Program-made: the position numbers and the translations under genes | Part shown: piece by piece, positions 39,730-50,278 of the stretch | How positions within the stretch are numbered: the first letter of the stretch is position 1 | Layout: the number at the start of each line of letters is the position of its first letter | The notes under the pieces: model-generated | Told to the model about the DNA's origin: nothing | Seen by the model: only the letters and a program-made list of their open reading frames with translations | The model's database searches: none | NCBI GenBank assembly: GCA_000218705.1 | Contig: GL947594.1 | Location: 124,845 to 186,358 of the forward strand | Length of the DNA: 61,514 nucleotides | DNA from: Prochlorococcus marinus bv. HNLC1 | Lineage (GTDB): Bacteria > Cyanobacteriota > Cyanobacteriia > PCC-6307 > Cyanobiaceae | Reading direction: 5' to 3'

Positions 39730-40941
39730 TTAATTTTTTATTTGATATCTTTTATGGGCTATTTTTGTAAACCAATTTATATATTCTTCTGGCCCATCCT
39801 GGAAAATAATATCAAATTTCAGACTATCATATTTATCTGTAATTCCTTTAAGACCAGTTTCTTTTGTTGATGGTCTGAATACTTCTCCATAGCTGCTATC
39901 AACAAAAATTATATTATTTTTAATTCCAAATTCATAACCTAATAATTGAATAAATTCTAAAAAAGATCTGTCACTTCCACCTCTTGAAAAAGAATTACTC
40001 TTTCTAATTTGATTAGAAGTAATAGTATCTCCTACTCCAATTATTAATGGCATATCCTTAGGTTGGATATATTTTTTGCAGAAAGCTATTTTCTCATTTT
40101 TCTCAATTGGTGCATCTCTAAAATTAAAATTTTCTCCAAATGGTTTTTTACCTTTTCTATCTCCAATGAATTTATTTAATAAACACAATACGCCTGCATC
40201 TTTTTGTGCACCTTTTAAAAGTAATTGAATATCAGTTGAACCAATATCATTGTTCTTTGATTCTTTTAATATTTCAACTCCATTTTTTGATCCTAGATTT
40301 GGGGATATGTGGAGAAAAAATGAATTTCTTAATCCCCTAGATTCTCCTATAGAGATTATTTCATTCATCATTTTTTGAAAATATCTTTGTATTTTTATCT
40401 TTTTAAGATTATTTTCTGATATTTCAAAAAGGCTATTGAAGTTTATTGTTGGAGAAAATCTAGTATCACAAATTGATTTTTTCATATGGAAATTAATTAA
40501 ATTATCATCCATTTTGGGAAATAATTCTTTAACAATTAATCTAAATTTGGGGCGCATTATTTGAGGCACATTAGCTAAAAAATCTAATTCTTCTTTTGAA
40601 ATGCCTTCAGAATTTATCTCACCTTTATTATCTTGATATTCAACACCGCATGCTGCTAAACCTCTTAAATAAAGTCCATCTTGTTTCGGTTTAAACTTAC
40701 TTCCTAAAGATCTTTCAATTATTCTATTAACTCCCCTTTCACCCTCATGTTCTCCACATGTAAGTACAAAGAATTCTTTATCTAACTTTTTCGCAGCAAA
40801 TATATATTCTTTATTTAATTTTCTAGTCATTGGATCCTTTACGAGAGGAATACAAACGCCATCTATGTCTTGTATAAATAGAATATTTTGTGAAGATAAT
40901 ATTATTTTCTCTAAACTTATAGTATTGCTTTTAATTTTCAT
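39730..40941 (-). CDS. stpA: glucosylglycerol-3-phosphate phosphatase-like protein (StpA)
   Basis: A 403-residue protein of the StpA salt-tolerance family (TIGR02399-like), which dephosphorylates glucosylglycerol-3-phosphate to the osmolyte glucosylglycerol. The N-terminal FIQDIDGVCIPLVKDPMTRK is the HAD-like nucleophile region, then VLTCGEHEGERGVNRIIERS, and later MPLIIGVGDTITSNQI and FVDSSYGEVFRPST. The partner synthase gene ggpS is not in this window, so whether the whole pathway exists is open. It lies divergent from a GpsA-like gene (159-base spacer) and is not overlapped. Confidence 0.82.
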   Translation of the reverse strand: MKIKSNTISLEKIILSSQNILFIQDIDGVCIPLVKDPMTRKLNKEYIFAAKKLDKEFFVLTCGEHEGERGVNRIIERSLGSKFKPKQDGLYLRGLAACGVEYQDNKGEINSEGISKEELDFLANVPQIMRPKFRLIVKELFPKMDDNLINFHMKKSICDTRFSPTINFNSLFEISENNLKKIKIQRYFQKMMNEIISIGESRGLRNSFFLHISPNLGSKNGVEILKESKNNDIGSTDIQLLLKGAQKDAGVLCLLNKFIGDRKGKKPFGENFNFRDAPIEKNEKIAFCKKYIQPKDMPLIIGVGDTITSNQIRKSNSFSRGGSDRSFLEFIQLLGYEFGIKNNIIFVDSSYGEVFRPSTKETGLKGITDKYDSLKFDIIFQDGPEEYINWFTKIAHKRYQIKN

Positions 40942-41099
40942 CTAAAAATATTTTTATCTTTTTGAAGATTGCATTAATTCAAAATAAATTTGATTATTTT
41001 ATTGATTATAACAATTTACTATGCAAATTTATTTCATATATTGATTTTTGTACGATAATTAAAAGAAAAGTATTTTAAGTATATTTCTGAGACTTTACT

Positions 41100-42578
41100 A
41101 TGGAAAATAAATTTTTTTATGGAACAATTGATAAATTTTCATTTGATTCATTTTTACAAAATACAAATAAAAGCAAAGTAGGTTTTTATAGCGTTGGCTT
41201 ATATCCAGCTTCTTTAGCTTATAACTGCGCAATGCATTCTAAAGAACTAAACATTTTATTAGCTCCTCGTCCAGGTAGAGAATTGTTTGGTGCTTTCTCA
41301 GAAGATGTCTTATCAAATATGGAGCCAAAAATTATTGAGAAAATTGTAAAAATGGCTTCTCCTGTAGATCAAGGAAGCCAAGATAAATATAATACTCTTG
41401 AGAGTCTTATCTTAAATTGTGATATTGTTATTCTTGCTTCAAATAGCAACCATATTCAAGATGATATTGAATTAGCAATTAAATTAAAAGAGGATCTAGG
41501 TAGGGAGAATATAGTTCTTACCTGCCTAGTAGGCTCATTTTGTATGGATAAAAGTAATAATAAGCCTTTTATATTGTGTGAAAAATATCCTGATTTAGCT
41601 TTTTTTACAGGCTTTCATCGGCATGGTGCTCTTAGGAATAGGAAGGATTCATTTAGTGCTAATTTTTGTCATCCAGATTCTTTAACATCATTTTTAGGAA
41701 CTCAAATATTAAATAATCTATCGCCTAAAATTAGAGTTTCAGCAGGTGTTCATAATATTGAATGTCAATATATAAAAGCAATTAAAAATATATCATCAAT
41801 TTTTGCTGGATTTGTAAATAAATATCATTCAGATAAGCCTGGAATGTTACCTACGATAAATACTGTTTTATTAAGTCAATGTTTTGATCAGGCTGCAAGT
41901 ATTTCAACTTTTATAAGATCTAAAATTAATTTATCAGATCAATTTATATCACTTAAAGAGTTAGGTTATGGAGTAGATAGCATAAAAGCACTTGAGATCA
42001 ATAAAGATAAAAATCAAGAGAAAGGAGACTTTACTTTTTCTCAACTAAATGCTGTTACCGCTGATGTACTTGGTAGTATGTCCTTACCAGTTGAAGGTAA
42101 GCCAACAAGAAATTTTCAGGCGGGTCAAGTTTTATCTGAAATGATTTTAAAACTTAAAAGATGTCCAAATGACATAGATGAGTTTATCAATTGGTGCGAA
42201 AGATTTTATCTAAGTAAAGGTGATCTTGAGGGTTTAAAGTCTTTAAAATTTTGGCCTTATATTTATGAGAAATATTTTCTTGTCAATCATAATTGTTCTA
42301 TGATTAATCTTATTTATATATGCTTTTATGCCAATTATGAAGAGAAAAAATATATTTATGAAGTTCTTACTGATGAAGAAGAAATTATAAATTATTGTCA
42401 GGAATCAGTTAAGCCATACATTAGCAATGAAATTTGTAAAAATAGTTCTGAGGATTTTAAAAATAATGATGTAAATATATTGACTAAAAATGAGATAAAG
42501 ATTTCTTTAAAGAATAAAAATAACGAAGAAAAATATTTCAAAGTAATGAAGATAGTAGATAAATATTTTAAGAATTAA
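41100..42578 (+). CDS. glycerol-3-phosphate-dehydrogenase-like (GpsA fold) protein, unassigned
   Basis: A 492-residue protein that I cannot name with certainty. Residues 25-45 (KVGFYSVGLYPASLAYNCAM) look like a Rossmann N-terminus without a strict GxGxxG. Residues about 105-120 (CDIVILASNSNHIQDDI) match the second half of such a fold. The C-terminal domain has HNIECQYIKAIKNISSIFAG, similar to the Lys-Asn box of GpsA, and ISLKELGYGVDSIKAL. This suggests a dehydrogenase using a phosphorylated three-carbon or sugar substrate. Its position, divergent from stpA, suggests compatible-solute metabolism. All of this is inference. Confidence 0.55.
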   Translation: MENKFFYGTIDKFSFDSFLQNTNKSKVGFYSVGLYPASLAYNCAMHSKELNILLAPRPGRELFGAFSEDVLSNMEPKIIEKIVKMASPVDQGSQDKYNTLESLILNCDIVILASNSNHIQDDIELAIKLKEDLGRENIVLTCLVGSFCMDKSNNKPFILCEKYPDLAFFTGFHRHGALRNRKDSFSANFCHPDSLTSFLGTQILNNLSPKIRVSAGVHNIECQYIKAIKNISSIFAGFVNKYHSDKPGMLPTINTVLLSQCFDQAASISTFIRSKINLSDQFISLKELGYGVDSIKALEINKDKNQEKGDFTFSQLNAVTADVLGSMSLPVEGKPTRNFQAGQVLSEMILKLKRCPNDIDEFINWCERFYLSKGDLEGLKSLKFWPYIYEKYFLVNHNCSMINLIYICFYANYEEKKYIYEVLTDEEEIINYCQESVKPYISNEICKNSSEDFKNNDVNILTKNEIKISLKNKNNEEKYFKVMKIVDKYFKN

Positions 42579-42650
42579 TTTTTTTCTAATTTATCCTATA
42601 AGTTAAATTTATTTACTTCTAACCATTGAAGGGGTAAAATTCTATTAAAT

Positions 42651-43325
42651 TTGGGAAATTTTTTGAACAAAGAATCATCACATCGATCTCATGAACTAAA
42701 GGCAATTGGTTGGAATATAGAAGACGTTACTAGATATGAGGAATTATGGGAGTATAGCCAGAGATGGGGACTAATAAATTTGGAAAGAGAGGATAGACAG
42801 TTTCTTAAGAAAGCTGAAAAGCTAATTCCTAAACTTCAACCTAAGAAAACATCAAATAAAAAGTCTATTGAAGAAAAATCATATTATTTATGGTTAAATT
42901 TCTACTTAAATAAATTAAAGACATTTAGTAATTTACATGCACCAAAAGATATGATTAGTGTTTGGGAGATAATTATTGAGGAAGAATTAAATTTATTAAA
43001 AAAATATAATCCAGTTATGGGATTGCCAGATTCAATTAAAGCTAAAGAACTTTATAAAGTTAGGGCGATTCTCATACAAAATTCATTTAATAATTATGAA
43101 GCCAAAAATTGTGATGTGTTATTTGATTTTGATATAGAAAAAATCTCTTCAGAAGAAGAAGTGATTGGAAAGAGTTGGAAATCTTTGATTGAAAGTGATT
43201 CCTCCCAAAAAGATAAATTTCCTTTATTAAAACAAAAGAATGCTGAAGAATTTAAAATTGAAACTTTGAAAAATATAGAGGAATTTATGATTAGTAATTA
43301 TCCTTCTTTAAAAGATAATTTATAA
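42651..43325 (+). CDS. conserved hypothetical protein
   Basis: A 224-residue soluble, charged protein. Recognisable blocks are KAIGWNIEDVTRYEELWEYS, WGLINLEREDRQFLKKAEKL and HAPKDMISVWEIIIEEELNL, but no named domain. The start is a TTG at 42651; a second TTG at 42663 is also possible, and no ATG fits. It lies between the GpsA-like gene and metY on the same strand with a 73-base gap before it. Probably a picocyanobacterial orphan family; function unknown. Confidence 0.65.
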   Translation: MGNFLNKESSHRSHELKAIGWNIEDVTRYEELWEYSQRWGLINLEREDRQFLKKAEKLIPKLQPKKTSNKKSIEEKSYYLWLNFYLNKLKTFSNLHAPKDMISVWEIIIEEELNLLKKYNPVMGLPDSIKAKELYKVRAILIQNSFNNYEAKNCDVLFDFDIEKISSEEEVIGKSWKSLIESDSSQKDKFPLLKQKNAEEFKIETLKNIEEFMISNYPSLKDNL

Positions 43326-43380
43326 AGATTTAGCCATATTAGATTTTTATTTATTCAATACTTAGCTAAATATAAGATAG

Positions 43381-44724
<1,344 letters not shown>

Positions 44725-44738
44725 TTAAAAATAATTTA

Positions 44739-45647
44739 GTGGCATTAATAATACCAAGTAATTATCACAAGATTCGTGATGTTGAAAAAAATCACATTTC
44801 TTGGATTGAACCTGAATTAGCCGAGAGACAAGATATTCGGCCTTTGAGAATTGGCATTTTGAATATAATGCCACTTGGTAAACAGTATGAATTTAATCTC
44901 TTACATCCTTTAGGATTATCGCCCTTGCAGATTGAACCTATTTGGATAAGGTTAAAAACTCATTCATATAAAACCTGGGATATTGATCATTTGAATAACC
45001 ATTATTTGAGCTGGGAAGAAGCAAATGAGAAGCAGTTTTTAGATGGACTTATCATTACTGGTGCACCTGTTGAACATCTTGATTTTGAAGAAGTAAATTA
45101 TTGGAAAGAATTAGTAATCATAATAAATCAGGCTAGAAAAATATGTGCGAGTACTCTCGGTCTTTGTTGGGCAGGTTTTGCATTGGCCTATTTAGAAGGT
45201 GTGAATAAGAAGGTTTTTGATAAAAAACTATTTGGAGTCTACTCATTAAAAAGTTTAGTCCCAGGACATCCTCTAATGGGGACACAAGATGATGAATTTA
45301 TTTGTCCTCAAAGTAGATTCGCTGGCTTACCTGATTTCGAAATGGAAAAAGCACAAAAGGAAGGGAAATTAAATTTGTTGGCTCATGGAGATAAGGTTGG
45401 ATATACTATCTTTGAAACTACTGATCAAAAACAGCTTATTCATCTTGGACATCCCGAATATACAGTTCATAGAATCATTAGTGAAATTAATAGAGATAGA
45501 GAAAAAGGTGATGTTCCTCCTCCAGAAAACTTTGATGTAAATTTATCAAAAACTTCTTGGAGATCTCATAGGAATTTGTTATTTCAGCAATGGCTTTGGT
45601 TCTGTTATCAAAAGGTAAGTTTAAAAGGTAAAAAACTTAATGATTAG
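44739..45647 (+). CDS. metA: homoserine O-acetyltransferase (MetA/HTS family)
   Basis: Class I glutamine-amidotransferase-fold acyltransferase that activates homoserine for methionine synthesis. The catalytic Cys143 lies in STLGLCWAGFALAYLEG and His in HLGHPEYTVHRIISE. The residue that selects the acyl donor is Glu112 (ITGAPVEHLDFEEVNYW); in this family Glu there goes with acetyl-CoA and Gly with succinyl-CoA. This fits the upstream O-acetylhomoserine sulfhydrylase. The start is GTG at 44739. Length is 302 residues. Its last 11 bases overlap the convergent sulP gene. Confidence 0.93.
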   Translation: MALIIPSNYHKIRDVEKNHISWIEPELAERQDIRPLRIGILNIMPLGKQYEFNLLHPLGLSPLQIEPIWIRLKTHSYKTWDIDHLNNHYLSWEEANEKQFLDGLIITGAPVEHLDFEEVNYWKELVIIINQARKICASTLGLCWAGFALAYLEGVNKKVFDKKLFGVYSLKSLVPGHPLMGTQDDEFICPQSRFAGLPDFEMEKAQKEGKLNLLAHGDKVGYTIFETTDQKQLIHLGHPEYTVHRIISEINRDREKGDVPPPENFDVNLSKTSWRSHRNLLFQQWLWFCYQKVSLKGKKLND

Positions 45648-47205
45648 TTTCCATACCTCCTAGTCTTTCAAATAAATTTAAGCTTTCTTTATTTAATCCT
45701 ATTATCTCAACTTTTGATCCACCATTTTTAAATTTTCTTATGATTTGATCGAGTGCAACTACACCACTTTGATCCCAAATGTGCGCAGAGGCCATATCAA
45801 TAATAATTTCTTCTGGATGTTCATAAACATCAAAACCTTGTAGGAAGTACATTTTACTAACAAAAAATAGTTGACCTTTAACCTTGTATATAATTCTATT
45901 TCCCTCATTTTTAATTCTTTTAACGGATATAACTTTTGCTACTTTTCTGCTGAAAAGAATTGCCGCCAAAGCAACACCTGCAATTACTCCTAATGCTAAA
46001 TTATGTGGCTTAGTAAGCATAGTAACTGAAAATGTTGTGACCATAACAGCAATATCACTTTTTGGTATTTTTCGGATATTTTTTAAACCATTTATATCTG
46101 CAGTGCTAATTGAGATAGTTATCATTACAGCTACCAATGCTGCCATTGGAATTGATCCTATCCATGACTTGAATATTAAGATCATTAATAATAAAGATAA
46201 ACCGGAAGAAAGTGTAGATAATCTTGTTTTGCCTCCATTTTCAGAATTCATAACAGATTGGCCAACAAGTGCGCATCCTGCCATCCCTCCAAACATAGAA
46301 GCTACAATATTTGCGATTCCTTGTCCTCTCGCTTCTTTATTTTTGTTAGAGCTACTATCATTAGCATCATCTAAAATATCTTGTGTTAAAAAAGTTTCCA
46401 TTAATCCTACCAATGAAATAGCAAGCGAAGTTGGAAGAATAATACCCAAAGTGGTCATGTTAAATGGGACTTTACCATTCTCTAATGAACCAAAAGGTAA
46501 GGAAATGGAAGGGAAGCCATTTGGTAATGTACCTAAGTCGCTAACTTTTGGGATATCAAGTTTAAGAAGCAAACTTATAAGTGTAATTACAATAATTGCA
46601 ATTAATTGAGAGGGTATAACTTTAGTTATCTTTGGAACTCCATAAATAATTATTAAGCCTAAAATTACAAGTATCCAAACTGTTGGGATCTGATCAGCGA
46701 CTGGATATCTTGAAATATTCTCAATTCCTAAATCACTTGTTTCTTTAACACCTATACCGAGTTGAGGCAATTGAGCTTGAAAAATAAGTAATGCTAGAGC
46801 ATTTACAAAACCACTTAATACTCCAGATGGCACAAATCTCATTTGATATGCCAATCTTAAATATCCCCATGTGATTTGTAATATACCGGTTAATAATCCA
46901 GCTGCAATTAAGTAGGATAATCCTACCCCAGGGCCTTGAGATTCTCCATAAGCTACAAGCCCTGTCATTAGCAAAGCTGTTGATCCTGTTACAGAGGTTA
47001 TCATTCCTCTCCTTCCACCGAATAAAGCAATTGTTATTGATAAGCAAAATGCTCCATATAAACCAACTTTCGGATCAACACCTGCAATTCCAGAAAAAGC
47101 TATAGCTTCAGGAATCATTGCAAAAGCAACAACTATACCCGAGAGAATATTTGATTTTGGATCCCCGAACCAATTTCTTGATAAATAATTCTTTAAATCT
47201 GCCAT
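45637..47205 (-). CDS. SulP-family anion transporter with STAS domain
   Basis: Membrane transporter of the SulP family, whose cyanobacterial members carry sulfate or bicarbonate (BicA-like). The 522-residue protein has about ten to twelve membrane spans. Visible blocks are GIVVAFAMIPEAIAFSGIAG (SulP N-terminal motif), GLVGLMETFLTQDILDD-type helices, GMAGCALVGQSVMNSENGGK and GLSLLLMILIF. A C-terminal STAS domain follows (about residues 420-515, with IIDMASAHIWDQSGVVALDQ). Sulfate versus bicarbonate cannot be settled from sequence; the met gene neighbours would suit sulfate, but that is weak. It overlaps metA by 11 bases. Confidence 0.88.
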   Translation of the reverse strand: MADLKNYLSRNWFGDPKSNILSGIVVAFAMIPEAIAFSGIAGVDPKVGLYGAFCLSITIALFGGRRGMITSVTGSTALLMTGLVAYGESQGPGVGLSYLIAAGLLTGILQITWGYLRLAYQMRFVPSGVLSGFVNALALLIFQAQLPQLGIGVKETSDLGIENISRYPVADQIPTVWILVILGLIIIYGVPKITKVIPSQLIAIIVITLISLLLKLDIPKVSDLGTLPNGFPSISLPFGSLENGKVPFNMTTLGIILPTSLAISLVGLMETFLTQDILDDANDSSSNKNKEARGQGIANIVASMFGGMAGCALVGQSVMNSENGGKTRLSTLSSGLSLLLMILIFKSWIGSIPMAALVAVMITISISTADINGLKNIRKIPKSDIAVMVTTFSVTMLTKPHNLALGVIAGVALAAILFSRKVAKVISVKRIKNEGNRIIYKVKGQLFFVSKMYFLQGFDVYEHPEEIIIDMASAHIWDQSGVVALDQIIRKFKNGGSKVEIIGLNKESLNLFERLGGMETNH

Positions 47206-47234
47206 ATTGAATTTATCTATTAGAAAAATTTACT

Positions 47235-48517
47235 CTATAAAGGTGGCAAAATGTTTGCAGGATCATAAAACTTCTTTAAAAGTTTTAAATCTTTTAATTT
47301 ATTACCAAAAGCAAGATTCATTTCTTCTTTATGAGAATGAAGATGATTATGTAGTTGCGCCATATGTATATATGGGAAAAATCTTTTTAATTTATCCCAA
47401 GATTGATTCATCCAAGTTAGTGCTAAATTCTTATCTTCGTAATTATCCTTTTCCCATGAGGCATATATCCATGGCTTCCATGAACATTCTCTATGTATAA
47501 AAAGGCTAGAAGACTTATTTTTTTTGTTTGAATTACAACCTAATTGTTGTGATGCAACATAACATGATTTATTTGGTTTTAAGAAATTAATTTCTGAAAG
47601 TGTTGCTATAAAATCTTTTACGTTATTTTTTAAATCATTACCCAATAAACTAATTACTTCAGAATGGTTATTTGAATTTAATTCAAAAAGATTTAATTCT
47701 TTCGGAAAAAATCTAACATCATTAAAACTTTTGTAGTTTCTTATTTTTAAAGATGAGTATTTTTTAAAATCGACTGTATATTTTTCAGCTAATATTTTAT
47801 CTTTTTCTGTTTTTATTTCTGCAACAATATAAATATATATCTGATCAGAGAAAATCCATTGAATACTCATGTTTGGGGGAATTCTTCTGACTTTATTATT
47901 AATTCTTCTAATTCATTTTTATTAATAAAACCCTCAAAAATTTTTATTGGGTAGGATTTAAAAGTCTTAAGACCAATTTCAGTTATTATTGTAAAAAATG
48001 GAGCTGCTCCCTTTATACCCTCCATAATTTTAAGTTCTTTTTCTTCAATTATTTTTTCTTCATTTAGTGAGAAATATTCACCATTACCAAAAAATCCTTT
48101 TACTGAAATAACACTATCAATTGCTAAACCATATCGCCTGCTTAAAGGACTTATTCCTCCTGTAAGAATATATCCTATCCCTGGAAGAGTTGATAAACCA
48201 ATTGGAAAAGTTCTATTAAATTCGTCTAAATTTTTTAATAAATCATCCATCAAAACACCTCCCCCAATATTAATAATGCCTGTTTTTTTATCGAACTTAA
48301 TTTGGTTATAGTTTTTTCTGAGATCAACAGTAATATAATTATCCTTTGCACAACCAGAAGTTGTTCCACCACTACAAATGCATAAATATTCTTTATTAGT
48401 AGAATCTTTCTTAAATTTTTCAAAAAAACTTTTGTCTATTTCGTAAACTACTTTTTTAATTTTTGCATCATTAGAATTTGAGTTTGGTACTTTAAATAAA
48501 TTTGATTTATCTATCAT
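47235..48517 (-). CDS. FAD-linked oxidase (glycolate/berberine-bridge type; frameshifted at the G-run 47875-47879)
   Basis: Flavoprotein with the FAD_binding_4 (PCMH) layout. Part one has LCICSGGTTSGCAKDNYITV, NIGGGVLMDDLLKNL and FPIGLSTLPGIGYILTGGIS, ending in a stop at 47867-47869. Part two, in the next frame, starts NMSIQWIFSDQIYIYIVAEI and ends KKFYDPANILPPL, the classic end of this family. One base is missing in the C5/G5 run, and repair gives a continuous 427-residue protein (…EEFPPNMSIQW…). Substrate unknown. It lies 30 bases from sulP on the same strand. Confidence 0.82.
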
Positions 48518-48563
48518 TATTTAACGTGATTATTTATATAATAATATTAATAATACTAATAAT

Positions 48564-49664
48564 TTGGATACTCTAAATTCAAAATTAAATAATGATATAG
48601 GCATATTAATTTGTGGTCATGGGAGTAGGAATAAACTTGCACTAGAAGAATTTAAATATTTGACAAAATGTATTCAAAAAAGATTTCCTTTATTTAATGT
48701 TGAATATGGTTTTTTAGAATTTGCAAAACCCTCACTAATTGATGGTTTAGAAAAATTAAAAATAAAATCTGTAAAAAGAATTATTGCAATTCCTGCAATG
48801 TTATTTGCAGCTGGACATGTTAAAAATGATATTCCAAGTGTTTTAATGTCTTACGCTAACAAAAATGGTATTGAAATTAATTATGGGAGAGAACTAGGGA
48901 TTAACAATTTAATGATAAGTGCAGCCTGTGAGAGAGTTAGAGAAGTATTCAAAGAAAATACAAATATTGTACCTTCTGATTCTGTTTTAGTTGTTGTTGG
49001 TAGAGGATCTTCTGATCCAGATGCCAATTCAAACGTAGCAAAAATAACAAGGATGATTGTAGAAGGAGTAGGACTTGGATGGGGTGAAACAGTCTTTTCC
49101 GGAGTTACTTTTCCCTTGGTAGAACCAGGTTTGAATCACGTTGTCAAACTTGGATATAAAAATATAATTTTGTTCCCATATTTTCTTTTTACAGGAGTTT
49201 TAGTAAGTAGGATAAAAAGGCAAAAAGATGCAGTTGCAGGAGTAAATCCAAATGTTTCCTTCTTTGATGCGAAATATCTGTCTTCCCATCCTCGAGTAAT
49301 TGATACTTTTGTTGAGAGAATCGATGAAATATTAAAAAATGAAGATAATTCTTCTCCAAACTGCTCTTTATGTAAATATAGGTCTAATCTTTTTGGGTTT
49401 GAAAAAGAAGTTGGCCTAATACAAGAGAGTCATCATGATCATGTTGAGGGATTAGGAATTAGTTGTGAACTTTGTGAGGCAGAGTGTAGTGGAGCTTGTG
49501 AAATTGAAATAATATCCTCTTATTCAACCAAAAAAGATATATCGAAAAATAATAATTCTGAAGAAAGTGATACTCATCATCATCATCATCATGAAGTCTA
49601 TCCAAATGCTCATCACCCTTTAGGGCCTATAACCCTTCAATCGGCAAATAAAGTTAAACATTAA
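48564..49664 (+). CDS. cbiX: sirohydrochlorin cobaltochelatase (CbiX) with Cys/His-rich tail
   Basis: Inserts cobalt into sirohydrochlorin on the way to (pseudo)cobalamin. The CbiX halves each carry metal-binding His: His19 (ILICGHGSRN) and His85 (MLFAAGHVKNDIP), with VVVGRGSSDPDANSNVAK marking the second half. The 366-residue protein has an extra C-terminal region with NCSLCKYRS, CELCEAECSGACEIE and a run of six His (338-343) followed by two more (350-351), likely a metal-holding tail. The start is TTG at 48564. No other cobalamin gene is visible nearby. Confidence 0.9.
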   Translation: MDTLNSKLNNDIGILICGHGSRNKLALEEFKYLTKCIQKRFPLFNVEYGFLEFAKPSLIDGLEKLKIKSVKRIIAIPAMLFAAGHVKNDIPSVLMSYANKNGIEINYGRELGINNLMISAACERVREVFKENTNIVPSDSVLVVVGRGSSDPDANSNVAKITRMIVEGVGLGWGETVFSGVTFPLVEPGLNHVVKLGYKNIILFPYFLFTGVLVSRIKRQKDAVAGVNPNVSFFDAKYLSSHPRVIDTFVERIDEILKNEDNSSPNCSLCKYRSNLFGFEKEVGLIQESHHDHVEGLGISCELCEAECSGACEIEIISSYSTKKDISKNNNSEESDTHHHHHHEVYPNAHHPLGPITLQSANKVKH

Positions 49665-50032
49665 GAAATTCAGTTGAATATTGCTGAATCATCTGTCTCT
49701 TTCTTACTCGTGTCTTAATAGACTTATAGATTATAAGTATTACTTATCAGTATAAATAAATTGTTTATTCATTGTTTTTCCACAAAATAGATTTATTTTT
49801 CCACGTCCATATCCACAGTGATCTTGTAAGGGATTGATTTTTATAAAGATAACTTCACTTCCTAATTATTGTTGACAATTTAAAATTTTTCTATCTAAAA
49901 ATATAAATTTAATGAATAAAATTTTAAATCCCCTAAATAACATGAGTCTCATTTAATAATTAATCAATGTTGTGTTTTGACAGTATTTAAAAAATATAAG
50001 ATTATTGATTTTGAAGTTCGAAATTTATTTAA
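49665..50032 (+). other. 368-base non-coding region with DnaA-box-like cluster
   Basis: No gene is visible. A weak hairpin (ATTCAG … CTGAAT, about 49670-49691) follows cbiX. Two overlapping short palindromes lie at 49723-49737 and 49733-49747. Three TTTTCCACA-like elements lie at 49775-49817. The remainder, up to the DUF2811 start, is AT-rich and probably holds its promoter. No tRNA or known small RNA signature is seen. Confidence 0.45.
49775..49817 (+). promoter_or_regulatory. cluster of three DnaA-box-like elements
   Basis: Within 43 bases three near-identical elements occur in the same orientation: TTTTTCCACA (49775-49784), TTTTTCCACG (49796-49805) and CATATCCACA (49808-49817). They match the cyanobacterial DnaA-box consensus (TTTTCCACA) at all or most positions. 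The spacing and the lack of dnaA/dnaN next door argue for DnaA-regulated transcription or titration rather than an origin. Confidence 0.45.
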
Positions 50033-50278
50033 ATGGATCTAAATACTTTTGAAAAGAATGTAGAAAATACTTATTCATGCAATCCTCAATTATCTGTTTC
50101 TTTAGAAACAGAATTATCTGAAAGTCTTTATAGAAATATGAAGGATTTTGTTATCAAAAATCCTAAATGGGACCAATATCAACTTATTAATTCAGCTATA
50201 GCAACTTTTCTAGTTCAAAATGGATGTGGTGATAGTCAAGTAACAGAAATGTATTTAAATCAGCTTTTTAATCCCTAA
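50033..50278 (+). CDS. DUF2811 family protein
   Basis: An 81-residue cyanobacterial protein of the DUF2811 family, with SVSLETELSESLYRNMKDFV, NPKWDQYQLINSAIATFLVQ and YLNQLFNP visible. Role unknown. It is preceded by the long region containing the DnaA-like boxes, so it may be under cell-cycle-linked control, which is inference. Its last 24 bases overlap the tail of the convergent GMC oxidoreductase gene. Confidence 0.8.
   Translation: MDLNTFEKNVENTYSCNPQLSVSLETELSESLYRNMKDFVIKNPKWDQYQLINSAIATFLVQNGCGDSQVTEMYLNQLFNP

Noticed and set aside
45884..46609. A 241-codon open frame on the + strand inside the sulP gene
   Set aside because: It is fully antisense to a conserved membrane protein, has no start context or family resemblance, and its hydrophobic composition follows from the reverse strand of membrane codons.
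49665..50032. Chromosome origin of replication
   Set aside because: Only three DnaA-like boxes, no dnaA or dnaN nearby and no obvious unwinding element beyond the general AT-richness.
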